Source: an uncultured Oscillospiraceae bacterium (lineage in GTDB: Bacteria; Bacillota; Clostridia; Oscillospirales; Oscillospiraceae). From it: a stretch of DNA of 13,164 nt. The notes under the pieces were generated by a model. The model searched no databases, was not told the DNA's origin, and saw only the letters and a program-made list of their open reading frames with translations. Position 1 is the stretch's first letter. Each line of letters opens with the position of its first letter. A program made the translations under genes and the position numbers. This document shows, piece by piece, positions 6,525 through 12,854 of the stretch. The DNA lies in the NCBI GenBank assembly GCA_934635545.1, contig CAKTZN010000030.1:1-13164 (forward strand). Reading direction: 5' to 3'.

Positions 6525-6568
6525 CCAACCTCAACAAATATTGAACCAGGATTGAGGAATATTTGATG
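6525..6568 (+). promoter_or_regulatory. Putative response-regulator operator: TTGA repeats at 11-bp steps
   Basis: TTGAAC (6541), TTGAGG (6552) and TTGATG (6563) start at exact 11-bp intervals and end 20 bp before the TATAAT at 6589. Tandem hexamers with 11-bp spacing overlapping the -35 are the known binding layout of PhoB/PhoP-type regulators. In addition, GTTGAGGTTGG occurs on the minus strand at 6535-6525 and again on the plus strand at 8399-8409 in front of the next operon. Inferred to be an autoregulatory site. Confidence 0.6.
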
Positions 6569-6585
6569 CCCGGCGGCGGGTTTTG

Positions 6586-6594
6586 TGCTATAAT
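6586..6594 (+). promoter_or_regulatory. Extended -10 of the two-component operon promoter
   Basis: TGCTATAAT at 6586-6594 is a perfect extended -10. No consensus -35 lies at 17 bp; TTGATG sits 20 bp upstream and is the last of the TTGA repeats. This suits an activator-dependent promoter. The ATG at 6629 follows with AGGAGG at 6615-6620. Confidence 0.65.
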
Positions 6595-6628
6595 AGCTGC
6601 GTAAAATGGCACACAGGAGGATCTTTCC

Positions 6629-7297
6629 ATGTTCAAGATACTGATCGCCGAGGATGACAGTGAGCTGCGGCAGCTCTTTCAGCATGTGCTGACCAAGAAC
6701 GGCTATGCCGTCACCGGCGTATCCAACGGCGAAGAAGCCCTCAGCGCCGTAGAGGCCAGCTATTTCGACCTGATCATTTCCGACATCATGATGCCGAAAA
6801 TGGACGGCTATGAGCTGGTGCGCGCCCTGCGTGAGGCGGGAATGACCACGCCGGTGATGATGATCACCGCCAAGGATGCCTTTGACGACATGCGCCTGGG
6901 CTTCCTGTCCGGCAGCTACGACTATATGGTCAAGCCCATCAAAGTCAACGAGATGGTGCTGCGGGTAGGCGCGCTGCTGCGGCGGGCCCAGATGGCCAAC
7001 GAGCGGCGGCAGGTCATCGGCAGCACGGTGCTGGAGTGCGATTCCCTGTCGGTACACACGGGCAAGGAGACCATGACCCTGCCCCAGAAGGAGTTCATGC
7101 TGCTGTATAAGATGGTCTCCTTCCCCGGCCGCATCTTCACCCGCCAGCAGTTGATGGACGACATCTGGGGCTACTCCGAGGCTGATACCCACACGGTGGA
7201 CGTCCACATCGGCCGCCTGCGGGAGCGGTTCCGGGACAACACCGACTTCAAGATCGTCACCATGCGGGGCGTTGGCTATAAGGTGGTGAAGCTGTGA
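6629..7297 (+). CDS. OmpR/PhoB-family response regulator
   Basis: This is a DNA-binding response regulator of 222 residues. The receiver domain (1-118) has the acidic pocket E8-D9-D10, phospho-acceptor D52 in ISDIMMP, T80 in MMITAKD and K102 in YMVKPIK. The winged-helix DNA-binding domain (about 125-222) has LPQKEFMLLYKM, the recognition region SEADTHTVDVHIGRLRERF and the closing wing VTMRGVGYKV. The start at 6629 has AGGAGG eight bases upstream. The stop overlaps the GTG start of the kinase gene by 4 bp. The likely partner is the next gene; likely targets are its own promoter and the promoter at 8400-8442, which share TTGA repeats at 11-bp steps. The signal sensed is unknown. Confidence 0.95.
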   Translation: MFKILIAEDDSELRQLFQHVLTKNGYAVTGVSNGEEALSAVEASYFDLIISDIMMPKMDGYELVRALREAGMTTPVMMITAKDAFDDMRLGFLSGSYDYMVKPIKVNEMVLRVGALLRRAQMANERRQVIGSTVLECDSLSVHTGKETMTLPQKEFMLLYKMVSFPGRIFTRQQLMDDIWGYSEADTHTVDVHIGRLRERFRDNTDFKIVTMRGVGYKVVKL

Positions 7298-8325
7298 AAA
7301 ACGACATCGCGCCGAAGGTCTCGCTGCGGGTCAAGTTCTTTCTGATCTGCATGATGGAATTTATCGCCGTGGTACTGCTGTCGGAGCTGGCGGGCTGGCT
7401 GCTGCAGCGCTGGCTGGGGGTCACGCTGGATATCCCCATCTTCGTCTGGGCCATCCTGTTCAGCGTGGTGGTAGGCGGCGTCATCACTAACTACATCACC
7501 CACTCCTTCATCGACCCCATCACCCGGCTGGGCGCGGCCATGAAGGAGGTGGCGGGCGGCAACTTCCAGATCACCGCCCAGTGCAGCAGCAAGCTGAAGG
7601 AGGTCAACGACATCTACGCCAGCTTTAACCTGATGGTCAAGGAGCTTGGTGCCACGGAGACGCTGCAGACGGACTTCATCTCCAGCGTCTCCCACGAGTT
7701 CAAGACCCCCATCAACGCCATCGAGGGGTACGCCTCCCTCCTGCAGGATCACCAGCAGTCCACCGAGGAGCAGCAGATCTACATTGAGAAGATCCTGTAC
7801 AACACCCACCGGCTGTCGGCCCTGACGGGCAACATTCTGCTGCTGTCCAAGATCAACAACCAGACCATTAAGCCCCAGCGCACCGGCTTCCGGCTGGATG
7901 AACAGATCCGCCAGGCCATCGTGGCGCTGGAGCAGAAGTGGACGGCCAAGAACATCGACTTTGACGTGGAGCTGGACAAGATCCAGTACAGCGGCTATGA
8001 AAGCCTGCTGATCCATGTATGGAGCAATCTCATCGACAACGCCATCAAATTCGATCCCCAGGGCGGCATGATCGCCCTGCGCCTGCGCCAGAGCGGGGAC
8101 TGCGCCGTGTTCACCATCGACGACAACGGCCCCGGCGTCCCGCCGCAGGAGCAGGAGCGGATCTTCCACAAGTTCTATCAGGTGGACAACTCCCGCGAGG
8201 TCAGCGGTAACGGCCTGGGCCTTGCGCTGGTGCGGCAGATCGTCTCGTTCAGCGGCGGCACCGTCGCCGTGGAGAATCTGCCGGAGGCGGGCTGCCGCTT
8301 CACGGTAACGCTGCCCCTGGCATAA
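7294..8325 (+). CDS. Membrane sensor histidine kinase, partner of the preceding regulator
   Basis: The protein has 343 residues with a GTG start inside the GTGA overlap with the regulator stop. Two membrane segments (about 14-38 and 47-66) are separated by only a few residues, so there is no extracellular sensor domain; sensing is probably within the membrane or by the HAMP-like segment (about 67-118, with DPITRLGAAMKEVAGGNF). The dimerisation and phosphotransfer helix has the H-box SVSHEFKTPINAIEGY with His134. The ATPase domain has the N-box NLIDNAIKF (245-253), DDNGPG (276-281), the F-box IFHKFYQVD and GNGLGLALV (305-313). All motifs for autophosphorylation are present. Small intramembrane-sensing kinases of Firmicutes often monitor envelope damage; that role is inference here. 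Confidence 0.95.
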   Translation: MKNDIAPKVSLRVKFFLICMMEFIAVVLLSELAGWLLQRWLGVTLDIPIFVWAILFSVVVGGVITNYITHSFIDPITRLGAAMKEVAGGNFQITAQCSSKLKEVNDIYASFNLMVKELGATETLQTDFISSVSHEFKTPINAIEGYASLLQDHQQSTEEQQIYIEKILYNTHRLSALTGNILLLSKINNQTIKPQRTGFRLDEQIRQAIVALEQKWTAKNIDFDVELDKIQYSGYESLLIHVWSNLIDNAIKFDPQGGMIALRLRQSGDCAVFTIDDNGPGVPPQEQERIFHKFYQVDNSREVSGNGLGLALVRQIVSFSGGTVAVENLPEAGCRFTVTLPLA

Positions 8326-8338
8326 TTTCATACGGAAA

Positions 8339-8379
8339 CGCCCCGGCCTTTAGAAAAGGGCCGGGGCGCCCCTCTTTTT
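8339..8379 (+). terminator. Terminator after the histidine kinase gene
   Basis: Arms CGCCCCGGCC (8339-8348) and GGCCGGGGCG (8359-8368) form a 10-bp GC-only stem. T5 follows at 8375-8379 after a short C-rich gap. It separates the two-component operon from the glycolipid operon. Confidence 0.8.
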
Positions 8380-8398
8380 CCCGCAAATGTCAACAGAA

Positions 8399-8442
8399 GT
8401 TGAGGTTGGCTTGAGGCTCAGTTGTAATTTGTGTTTTAGAAT
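8399..8442 (+). promoter_or_regulatory. Promoter and putative response-regulator operator of the glycolipid operon
   Basis: TTGAGG at 8400, TTGAGG at 8411 and TTGTAA at 8422 start at exact 11-bp intervals. A -10-like TAGAAT lies at 8437-8442. The distance from the repeat at 8411 to the -10 (26 bp) equals that from the repeat at 6563 to its -10. GTTGAGGTTGG at 8399-8409 is an exact 11-base match to the minus strand at 6535-6525. This points to control by the neighbouring regulator. Confidence 0.6.
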
Positions 8443-8495
8443 AGGAAAAAGAGTGGAATACTATGGAAGAGGATCAGGGAAAGGAGTATCTCGCC

Positions 8496-9011
8496 ATGCC
8501 GTTTCTGCGCTGCGCCCTCTATCTGGCGGCCACCGGGGTCGCCGGCTTTCTGCTGGGCCGTGTCCTGCCGAAGAGCTGGTTCTGCGGCGATGCCTTCCCC
8601 TATCGCGCCCAGCCCGACGAACAGAAGCTGTTCCGGACGCTGCGCGTCAAGGAATGGCAGAGTAAGGTGCCGGACATGAGCCGCCTTCTCCCCGCCCTGA
8701 TGCCCGCCAAGAAGCTGACGGCGGAGACCTTTGCCGACCTGCCCCGCATGATCCAGGAGACCTGTGTGGCGGAGCTGATCCATGTGCTGCTGTCGGCGAC
8801 GGGGCTTGCCTGTCTGGCCATCTGGCCAGGAGTGGGCGGCGCTGTCGTGACCGCCGTATATATCCTGCTGGGCAATCTGCCCTTCATCATCATCCAACGC
8901 TACAACCGTCCGCGCCTGCAAAGGCTGCTTGCTTTACAGCAGCGAAAACAAGAAAGGAAGATCACGCATGGGCACGCTGATACTGAGCTGCAATACGGGC
9001 GAGGGGCATAA
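8496..9011 (+). CDS. CrtO-family glycolipid acyltransferase-like membrane protein
   Basis: The product resembles the glycosyl-4,4'-diaponeurosporenoate acyltransferase (CrtO) family, small membrane enzymes that in staphylococci put a fatty acid on the sugar of a glycosylated carotenoid. With the start at 8496 it has 171 residues. Visible are a first membrane helix (4-24), LRVKEWQSKVPDMS (49-62), ExxH in VAELIHVLL (E93, H96), a hydrophobic stretch 98-125 and NLPFIIIQRYNRPRL (127-141). I prefer the ATG at 8496 because AAGGAG sits 9 bases before it; an ATG at 8463 is in frame but has a poor ribosome site and would be close to the predicted transcript start. The 3' end overlaps the next gene by 44 bp. 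There are no carotenoid genes in the window, so the acceptor is more likely a glycolipid. Family assignment is from memory of its motifs. Confidence 0.7.
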   Translation: MPFLRCALYLAATGVAGFLLGRVLPKSWFCGDAFPYRAQPDEQKLFRTLRVKEWQSKVPDMSRLLPALMPAKKLTAETFADLPRMIQETCVAELIHVLLSATGLACLAIWPGVGGAVVTAVYILLGNLPFIIIQRYNRPRLQRLLALQQRKQERKITHGHADTELQYGRGA

Positions 9012-10110
9012 CTCCTGCGCCAAGGCCATACAGGCGGAGTACGCGGCCCACGGTGAGCGCTGCGAGATTGTGGACGCGCTGCAATTCATCTCCCGCCGCG
9101 CCTCCCGCTTCATCAGCGACTGGCACTCCCGCATCTACCGTCACGCCCCCAAGCTCTATCAGGCGGGGTACCGCAACGTGGAGAACCGGCCCTCCGTGTT
9201 CCGGGAGGGCACCTCGGTGCACCGCTATCTGACCTCTGGGGCGGAGCGGCTGTATCAGTTCATCTGTGACGGGCAGTACGACAACATCATCTGCGTCCAT
9301 GTTTTTCCCGCCCTGGCGGTCACCGCCATGCTGGAGCGGCACCCTATGGCCATCACCACCAGCTTTGTGGCCACGGACTATACCTGCAGTCCCAGCGTGG
9401 AGGACTCCGACGTGGACTGCTATTTCATCCCGGACGCATCCCTGATCAACGAATTTGCCTCCCGCGGCATCCCGCGGGAGAAGGTGATCCCCAGCGGCCT
9501 GCCGGTCAGGGCGGCATTCTATCAGGACACCGGCAGGGCCGATGCCAAAGCGTCGCTGGATATTCCGGCGGAGCATCAGCATCTTCTCATGATGTGCGGC
9601 AGCATCGGCTGCGGCCCCATCCGTGAGCTGACAGAGGAACTGTCCCTCCGCCTCTCCTATGATCAGCTCCTCACCGTGGTCTGCGGCGCCAATGAGGAGC
9701 TGTACGCCAAGCTGCAGAAGCAGTTCGGCGACCATCCCAACATCCGCATCCTGGGCATGGTGGACAATGTGCCCCAACTGATGCACAGCGCCGACCTGTT
9801 TCTCACAAAGCCCGGCGGGCTGAGCACCACCGAGGCCGCCGCCTGCGGCCTTCCCATGGTGCTGATGGACACCGTGGCAGGCTGCGAGGGCCATAATCTG
9901 GACTTCTTCCTGAGCCGCGGCGCCGCCGTGACTGCCGGTACGCCCAAGGCCCTGGCGGATCTCGCCATGTCCCTGCTGGCCACGCCGGAGCGCCTGCGGC
10001 GCATGTCCCGGGCCATACAGCCCACCACCGGCCAGACGCCCGCCCGGCAGATCTATACGGCGCTGCACCGGCGGCAGGGCCGTCCCCTCTGTGAAGAGCG
10101 TTACGCCTGA
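8968..10110 (+). CDS. MGDG synthase / processive diacylglycerol glycosyltransferase-like enzyme (GT28 fold)
   Basis: This MurG-like glycosyltransferase group transfers sugar from a nucleotide sugar to diacylglycerol, making membrane glycolipids and lipoteichoic acid anchors. The 380-residue protein has the N-terminal MGDG-synthase domain (about 5-175), with the loop NTGEGHNSCAKA (9-20; the usual form is G-G-G-H) and VHVFPA (110-115). The C-terminal donor-binding domain (about 200-360) has MMCGSIGCG (208-216), NVPQLMHSADLFLTKPGG (267-284) and STTEAAACGLP (286-296). I chose the ATG at 8968, with AAAGGAAG upstream and the fold starting at once (MGTLILSCNTGEGH); the frame extends 13 codons further up without support. 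It is coupled to the acyltransferase gene by a 44-bp overlap. The sugar used cannot be told from sequence. Confidence 0.88.
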   Translation: MGTLILSCNTGEGHNSCAKAIQAEYAAHGERCEIVDALQFISRRASRFISDWHSRIYRHAPKLYQAGYRNVENRPSVFREGTSVHRYLTSGAERLYQFICDGQYDNIICVHVFPALAVTAMLERHPMAITTSFVATDYTCSPSVEDSDVDCYFIPDASLINEFASRGIPREKVIPSGLPVRAAFYQDTGRADAKASLDIPAEHQHLLMMCGSIGCGPIRELTEELSLRLSYDQLLTVVCGANEELYAKLQKQFGDHPNIRILGMVDNVPQLMHSADLFLTKPGGLSTTEAAACGLPMVLMDTVAGCEGHNLDFFLSRGAAVTAGTPKALADLAMSLLATPERLRRMSRAIQPTTGQTPARQIYTALHRRQGRPLCEERYA

Positions 10111-10161
10111 CGCTTATCATATCTCTATCGCATCCTCTCATACCCCCAACACACCGGAAGA

Positions 10162-10190
10162 AGCCTGCCGCATCAGCGGCAGGCTTTTTC
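10162..10190 (+). terminator. Terminator after the glycosyltransferase gene
   Basis: Arms AGCCTGCCGC (10162-10171) and GCGGCAGGCT (10176-10185) around ATCA form a perfect 10-bp stem, followed directly by a run of T. A textbook intrinsic terminator. Confidence 0.92.
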
Positions 10191-10208
10191 CGGCTGCGGC
10201 AAGCAAAG

Positions 10209-10240
10209 AGCCGCCCGCGCGATCTGCGCGGGCGGCTTTT
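10209..10240. terminator. Second hairpin between convergent genes; terminator of the sortase gene
   Basis: Arms 10209-10220 (AGCCGCCCGCGC) and 10226-10237 are perfectly complementary. T runs flank it on both strands: TTTT at 10237-10240 on plus, CTCTTTGCTT on minus. It lies 22 bp past the sortase stop, so it probably ends the sortase transcript and backs up the terminator at 10162. Confidence 0.85.
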
Positions 10241-10259
10241 GTGATCGGTATTTACTTCA

Positions 10260-11144
10260 TCAATCAATGGGGACCAGAGAGCCGATGACCACATAGCGGG
10301 CGTCGTTATACTCGTAAGAGCAGGTGGACAGCGTCACCGTCCGGCCGGTAGGCGTGCCGATGGTGGACTTGAAGTCGGACTTGGCCGCCATGGCCTCCAA
10401 CTGCGACTGGGTCAGCGAGGTGGCATAGATCTCGTCATCGTGGTCGCAGACAAAGCCGGCGTACAGATCCAGCCGGTAATTCTGGCTGGGCGTATAGATG
10501 TACATGTAGGGATGGGCGGCGTAGTAGCCCTTATCCGTGTGATAGTTCCGCAATCCCGCAAACATCATACCGGTCTTCATGTTGTGGCCGTAGATGATGG
10601 TGTTGCCATCGGAGAAGTTGCCGCTGTTGAGCTGTTCGACAAAGATACTGCCGTTGTTGTTGGTGTTCCCCTCGCTGTCGTGGGTCAGGTAGTACTCATT
10701 GCCGTTGCCGTGCTGGATCACATACTGGATCTTGGTATTGGCGGCATAGATAAAGCCCACGGCGTCGGGGTACTGCGCGGTCAGCTTATCGAAGTCCACA
10801 TCGATGGAATCCGGATCGGGATCCTTCTTGTCGTCGGTGCTGTCCTTACTGTCGCCGCTGCTGTTGTCGGTACCGTCGGACGGCGTGATGAAAGAATCCA
10901 GAACGTTCTGCTGGGCATTGGCCGCGTCGGCCTGCTGCTTGAAGTAGCTGATGATCTTCACGGCGGAGAACACCAGGATGCCCAGCAGCACCAACAGGAT
11001 CACATAATAGAGCGCCCGGCTCTTTTTTCTCTTTCTTCTGCGGCGGGGCTGTCCCTCGCTGCGTTGGCCGCTGCTGCGCTGGCCGCCGCTGACGCGCTTG
11101 CCGCCCTCGGGATAGCCGTAATTATCGTGTGTAGAATTGTTCAT
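10260..11144 (-). CDS. Class B sortase
   Basis: Sortases cut sorting signals of secreted proteins and join them to the cell wall. The protein is 294 residues: a basic cytosolic head (about 15-43, many R and K), one membrane helix (about 45-66), a D/S/K-rich linker (88-115), then the catalytic beta-barrel. The active site is visible: His187 in IIYGHNM, Cys275 in TLSTCSYE and Arg283 in DARYVVIG. The long insert between the His and Cys regions fits class B rather than A. The ATG at 11144 has AAGGAGG eight bases upstream. No protein with a sorting signal is encoded next to it, so its substrates lie elsewhere. It is a single-gene unit with its own promoter and terminator. Confidence 0.92.
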   Translation of the reverse strand: MNNSTHDNYGYPEGGKRVSGGQRSSGQRSEGQPRRRRKRKKSRALYYVILLVLLGILVFSAVKIISYFKQQADAANAQQNVLDSFITPSDGTDNSSGDSKDSTDDKKDPDPDSIDVDFDKLTAQYPDAVGFIYAANTKIQYVIQHGNGNEYYLTHDSEGNTNNNGSIFVEQLNSGNFSDGNTIIYGHNMKTGMMFAGLRNYHTDKGYYAAHPYMYIYTPSQNYRLDLYAGFVCDHDDEIYATSLTQSQLEAMAAKSDFKSTIGTPTGRTVTLSTCSYEYNDARYVVIGSLVPID

Positions 11145-11171
11145 CAAACAAGCCTCCTTGTCATCTGTGTT

Positions 11172-11200
11172 ATTGTATCAGATTTCGTTCTGTTTGGCAA
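11172..11200 (-). promoter_or_regulatory. Promoter of the sortase gene
   Basis: On the minus strand TTGCCA (11200-11195), a 17-bp spacer and TACAAT (11177-11172) make a near-consensus sigma-A promoter 28 bp before the sortase ATG. Confidence 0.75.
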
Positions 11201-11219
11201 GCCGTATTGGAAATTTCCC

Positions 11220-11248
11220 TTTACTTAATCCGCCTGATGGGATAGAAT
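11220..11248 (+). promoter_or_regulatory. Promoter of the threonine-aldolase-like gene
   Basis: TTTACT (11220-11225), a 17-bp spacer and TAGAAT (11243-11248) lie 35 bp before the ATG at 11284, divergent from the sortase promoter. Confidence 0.65.
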
Positions 11249-11283
11249 GGCATCAGGACAACTTTCAAAAAGGAGCATCCATC

Positions 11284-12330
11284 ATGATCTATTTCAACAG
11301 TGACTATCTGGAAGGCGCACACAGCGCGATCATGGCCCGTCTGGCCGAGACCAATATGATGCAGACCATCGGCTACAGCGAGGATGAGATCTGCGCCGCC
11401 GCCCGCGAGAAGATCAAGGCCGCATGCCAGGCGCCGGACGCCGACGTCCACTTCCTGGTGGGCGGCACCCAGACCAACACCACGGTCATCGCCTCGATCC
11501 TGCGGCCCTGGCAGGGCGTGCTGTCCGCCGTCAGCGGCCACATCAACTGCCACGAGACCGGCGCCATCGAGTCCACCGGCCACAAGGTCATCACCCTGCC
11601 CACCGACGACGGCAAGATCACCGCCCAGCAGATCGCCGACTATGTGGAATGGCACAAACATGACGAATCCACCGAGCATATCGTCCAGCCCGGCATGGTG
11701 TACATCTCTCAGCCCACCGAGACCGGCATGCTGTACAGCAAGGCCGAGCTGACCGCCATCTATGACATCTGCCGCGCCTACGGCCTGCCCCTGTTCATCG
11801 ACGGTGCCCGCCTGGGCTACGGTCTGGTGTGCGAGGCCAACGACATCACGCTGCCGGAGCTGGCCCGTCTGTGCGATGTGTTCTACATCGGCGGCACCAA
11901 GGTGGGCGCCCTGTTCGGCGAGGCGGTGGTCATCATGAACCCGGCGCTGAAAAAGGATTTCCGCTTCATGATGAAGCAGCGGGGCGGCATGCTGGCCAAG
12001 GGCCGTCTGCTGGGCATCCAGTTCGACACCCTGTTCACCGACGATCTGTACTTCAAGATCGCCCGCAACGCCATCGACATGGCCTTCCAGATCCGGGACA
12101 TCTTCGTGTCCAACGGCTATCCCCTGCTGTTCGACTCCCCCACCAACCAGCAGTATCCCATCATTCCCGATGACGAGCTGGCCATTCTGGGCAAGGAGTT
12201 CGGCTATGAGTACTGGACGCGGGTGGATGCCACCCACTCCGGCGTCCGCTTCTGCGGAAGCTGGGCCACCACCCAGGAGAATGTGGATGCCCTGCGCGCC
12301 GCCGTCAACGCCCTGAAAAAGAACGGCTGA
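11284..12330 (+). CDS. Low-specificity L-threonine aldolase family PLP enzyme
   Basis: Family members cleave L-threonine or L-allo-threonine to glycine and acetaldehyde in the cytosol, using pyridoxal phosphate. The 348-residue protein shows the fold-type I pattern: GGTQTNTTV (60-68) for phosphate binding, H90 near SGHINCHETGAIE, D173 and R176 in FIDGARLGYG, and the Schiff-base lysine K206 in YIGGTKVGALFGEA. The start at 11284 has AAGGAG eight bases upstream and gives MIYFNSDYLEGAH; the frame is open a further 49 codons up, across the promoter, and that extension is not used. It is a single-gene unit ending in a hairpin. Related beta-eliminating lyases share this fold, so the exact substrate is not certain. 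Confidence 0.9.
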   Translation: MIYFNSDYLEGAHSAIMARLAETNMMQTIGYSEDEICAAAREKIKAACQAPDADVHFLVGGTQTNTTVIASILRPWQGVLSAVSGHINCHETGAIESTGHKVITLPTDDGKITAQQIADYVEWHKHDESTEHIVQPGMVYISQPTETGMLYSKAELTAIYDICRAYGLPLFIDGARLGYGLVCEANDITLPELARLCDVFYIGGTKVGALFGEAVVIMNPALKKDFRFMMKQRGGMLAKGRLLGIQFDTLFTDDLYFKIARNAIDMAFQIRDIFVSNGYPLLFDSPTNQQYPIIPDDELAILGKEFGYEYWTRVDATHSGVRFCGSWATTQENVDALRAAVNALKKNG

Positions 12331-12357
12331 AAAAATAGTCCTGGTATATAGACGCTG

Positions 12358-12395
12358 AAATACCGCCAAAGGTTTCACCCTTGGCGGTATTTTTT
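12358..12395. terminator. Terminator after the aldolase gene, possibly shared with the convergent small gene
   Basis: Arms AAATACCGCCAA (12358-12369) and TTGGCGGTATTT (12381-12392) pair perfectly, and the T run continues to 12395. On the minus strand the hairpin follows the 12406 stop closely and is followed by a short T run, so it may work both ways. Confidence 0.85.
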
Positions 12396-12405
12396 CAAAT
12401 TTTTT

Positions 12406-12711
12406 TCAGATCTTCCGGACGGAGATATCACAGATCTGGACGGTCACGCCCTTTTTCTCCGCCAGGGCGGAGACCTTCTCCACGATGAGGCTGCGCTTCT
12501 TCGCGGCGATGTCCGCCACAAACTGATCCCGCTGATCCTGATTCTTCTTGGCCAGGAACCTGTGGGCCGCAGCCAGCAGCTTCTCCTTTTTCCCGGCGAT
12601 CCGGCCCACCAGTCCGCCCTTGGCGCTGAGCTTCCGGGACACCGCAGGCACCACCAGATCCACCACGCCGTCATAGTCCAGGTCCGAGATCAAAAGCTTC
12701 ACTTCCAGCAT
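12406..12711 (-). CDS. Small conserved-looking protein of unknown function
   Basis: I do not recognise this 101-residue protein. It starts MLEVKLLISDLDYDGVVDLV, has a middle rich in K, A and G (about 28-58) that looks helical, and ends VTVQICDISVRKI, which looks like a beta strand. There is no signal peptide, membrane helix or cysteine motif; it should be cytosolic and basic. That it is a real gene is supported by GGGGGAG seven bases before the ATG, a promoter with a perfect TTGACA just upstream, and hairpins on both sides. The frame is also the one with natural codon use for this GC-rich region. Confidence 0.8.
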   Translation of the reverse strand: MLEVKLLISDLDYDGVVDLVVPAVSRKLSAKGGLVGRIAGKKEKLLAAAHRFLAKKNQDQRDQFVADIAAKKRSLIVEKVSALAEKKGVTVQICDISVRKI

Positions 12712-12745
12712 ATTTTGCTCCCCCTTTTGGCCGTATTTCTACTCA

Positions 12746-12774
12746 AAAGTACCATATACCCACCATTATGTCAA
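12746..12774 (-). promoter_or_regulatory. Promoter of the small unknown gene
   Basis: On the minus strand TTGACA (12774-12769), a 17-bp spacer and TACTTT (12751-12746), with a TG one base before the -10. The -35 is perfect, the -10 weak but extended. It lies 35 bp before the ATG. Confidence 0.6.
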
Positions 12775-12787
12775 TGTTTTGCTACGA

Positions 12788-12822
12788 AAAAATACCGGAA
12801 GCCGACAGCTTCCGGTATTTTT
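12788..12822 (-). terminator. Terminator of pckA
   Basis: Arms 12788-12802 and 12808-12822 form a perfect 15-bp stem around CGACA, with a T run on the minus strand after the stem. It lies 33 bp beyond the pckA stop. The mirrored A/T ends would also allow plus-strand termination. Confidence 0.88.
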
Positions 12823-12854
12823 GTTCAGTATCGCTCTTCGTGCGGTGGCGCAGC

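Noticed and set aside
7276..8331. Long antisense frame opposite the histidine kinase, and similar ones opposite the glycosyltransferase (8962-10068) and the aldolase (11221-12378)
   Set aside because: GC-rich codon bias keeps the opposite strand open; the peptides show no family motifs and the sense genes are certain.
8463..8495. Earlier ATG at 8463 for the acyltransferase-like gene
   Set aside because: In frame, but with a poor ribosome site and about 20 bases from the -10; the ATG at 8496 has AAGGAG at good spacing. Not fully excluded.
11137..11283. N-terminal extension of the aldolase by 49 codons
   Set aside because: It crosses the divergent promoter region; the ATG at 11284 has AAGGAG and gives the family start.
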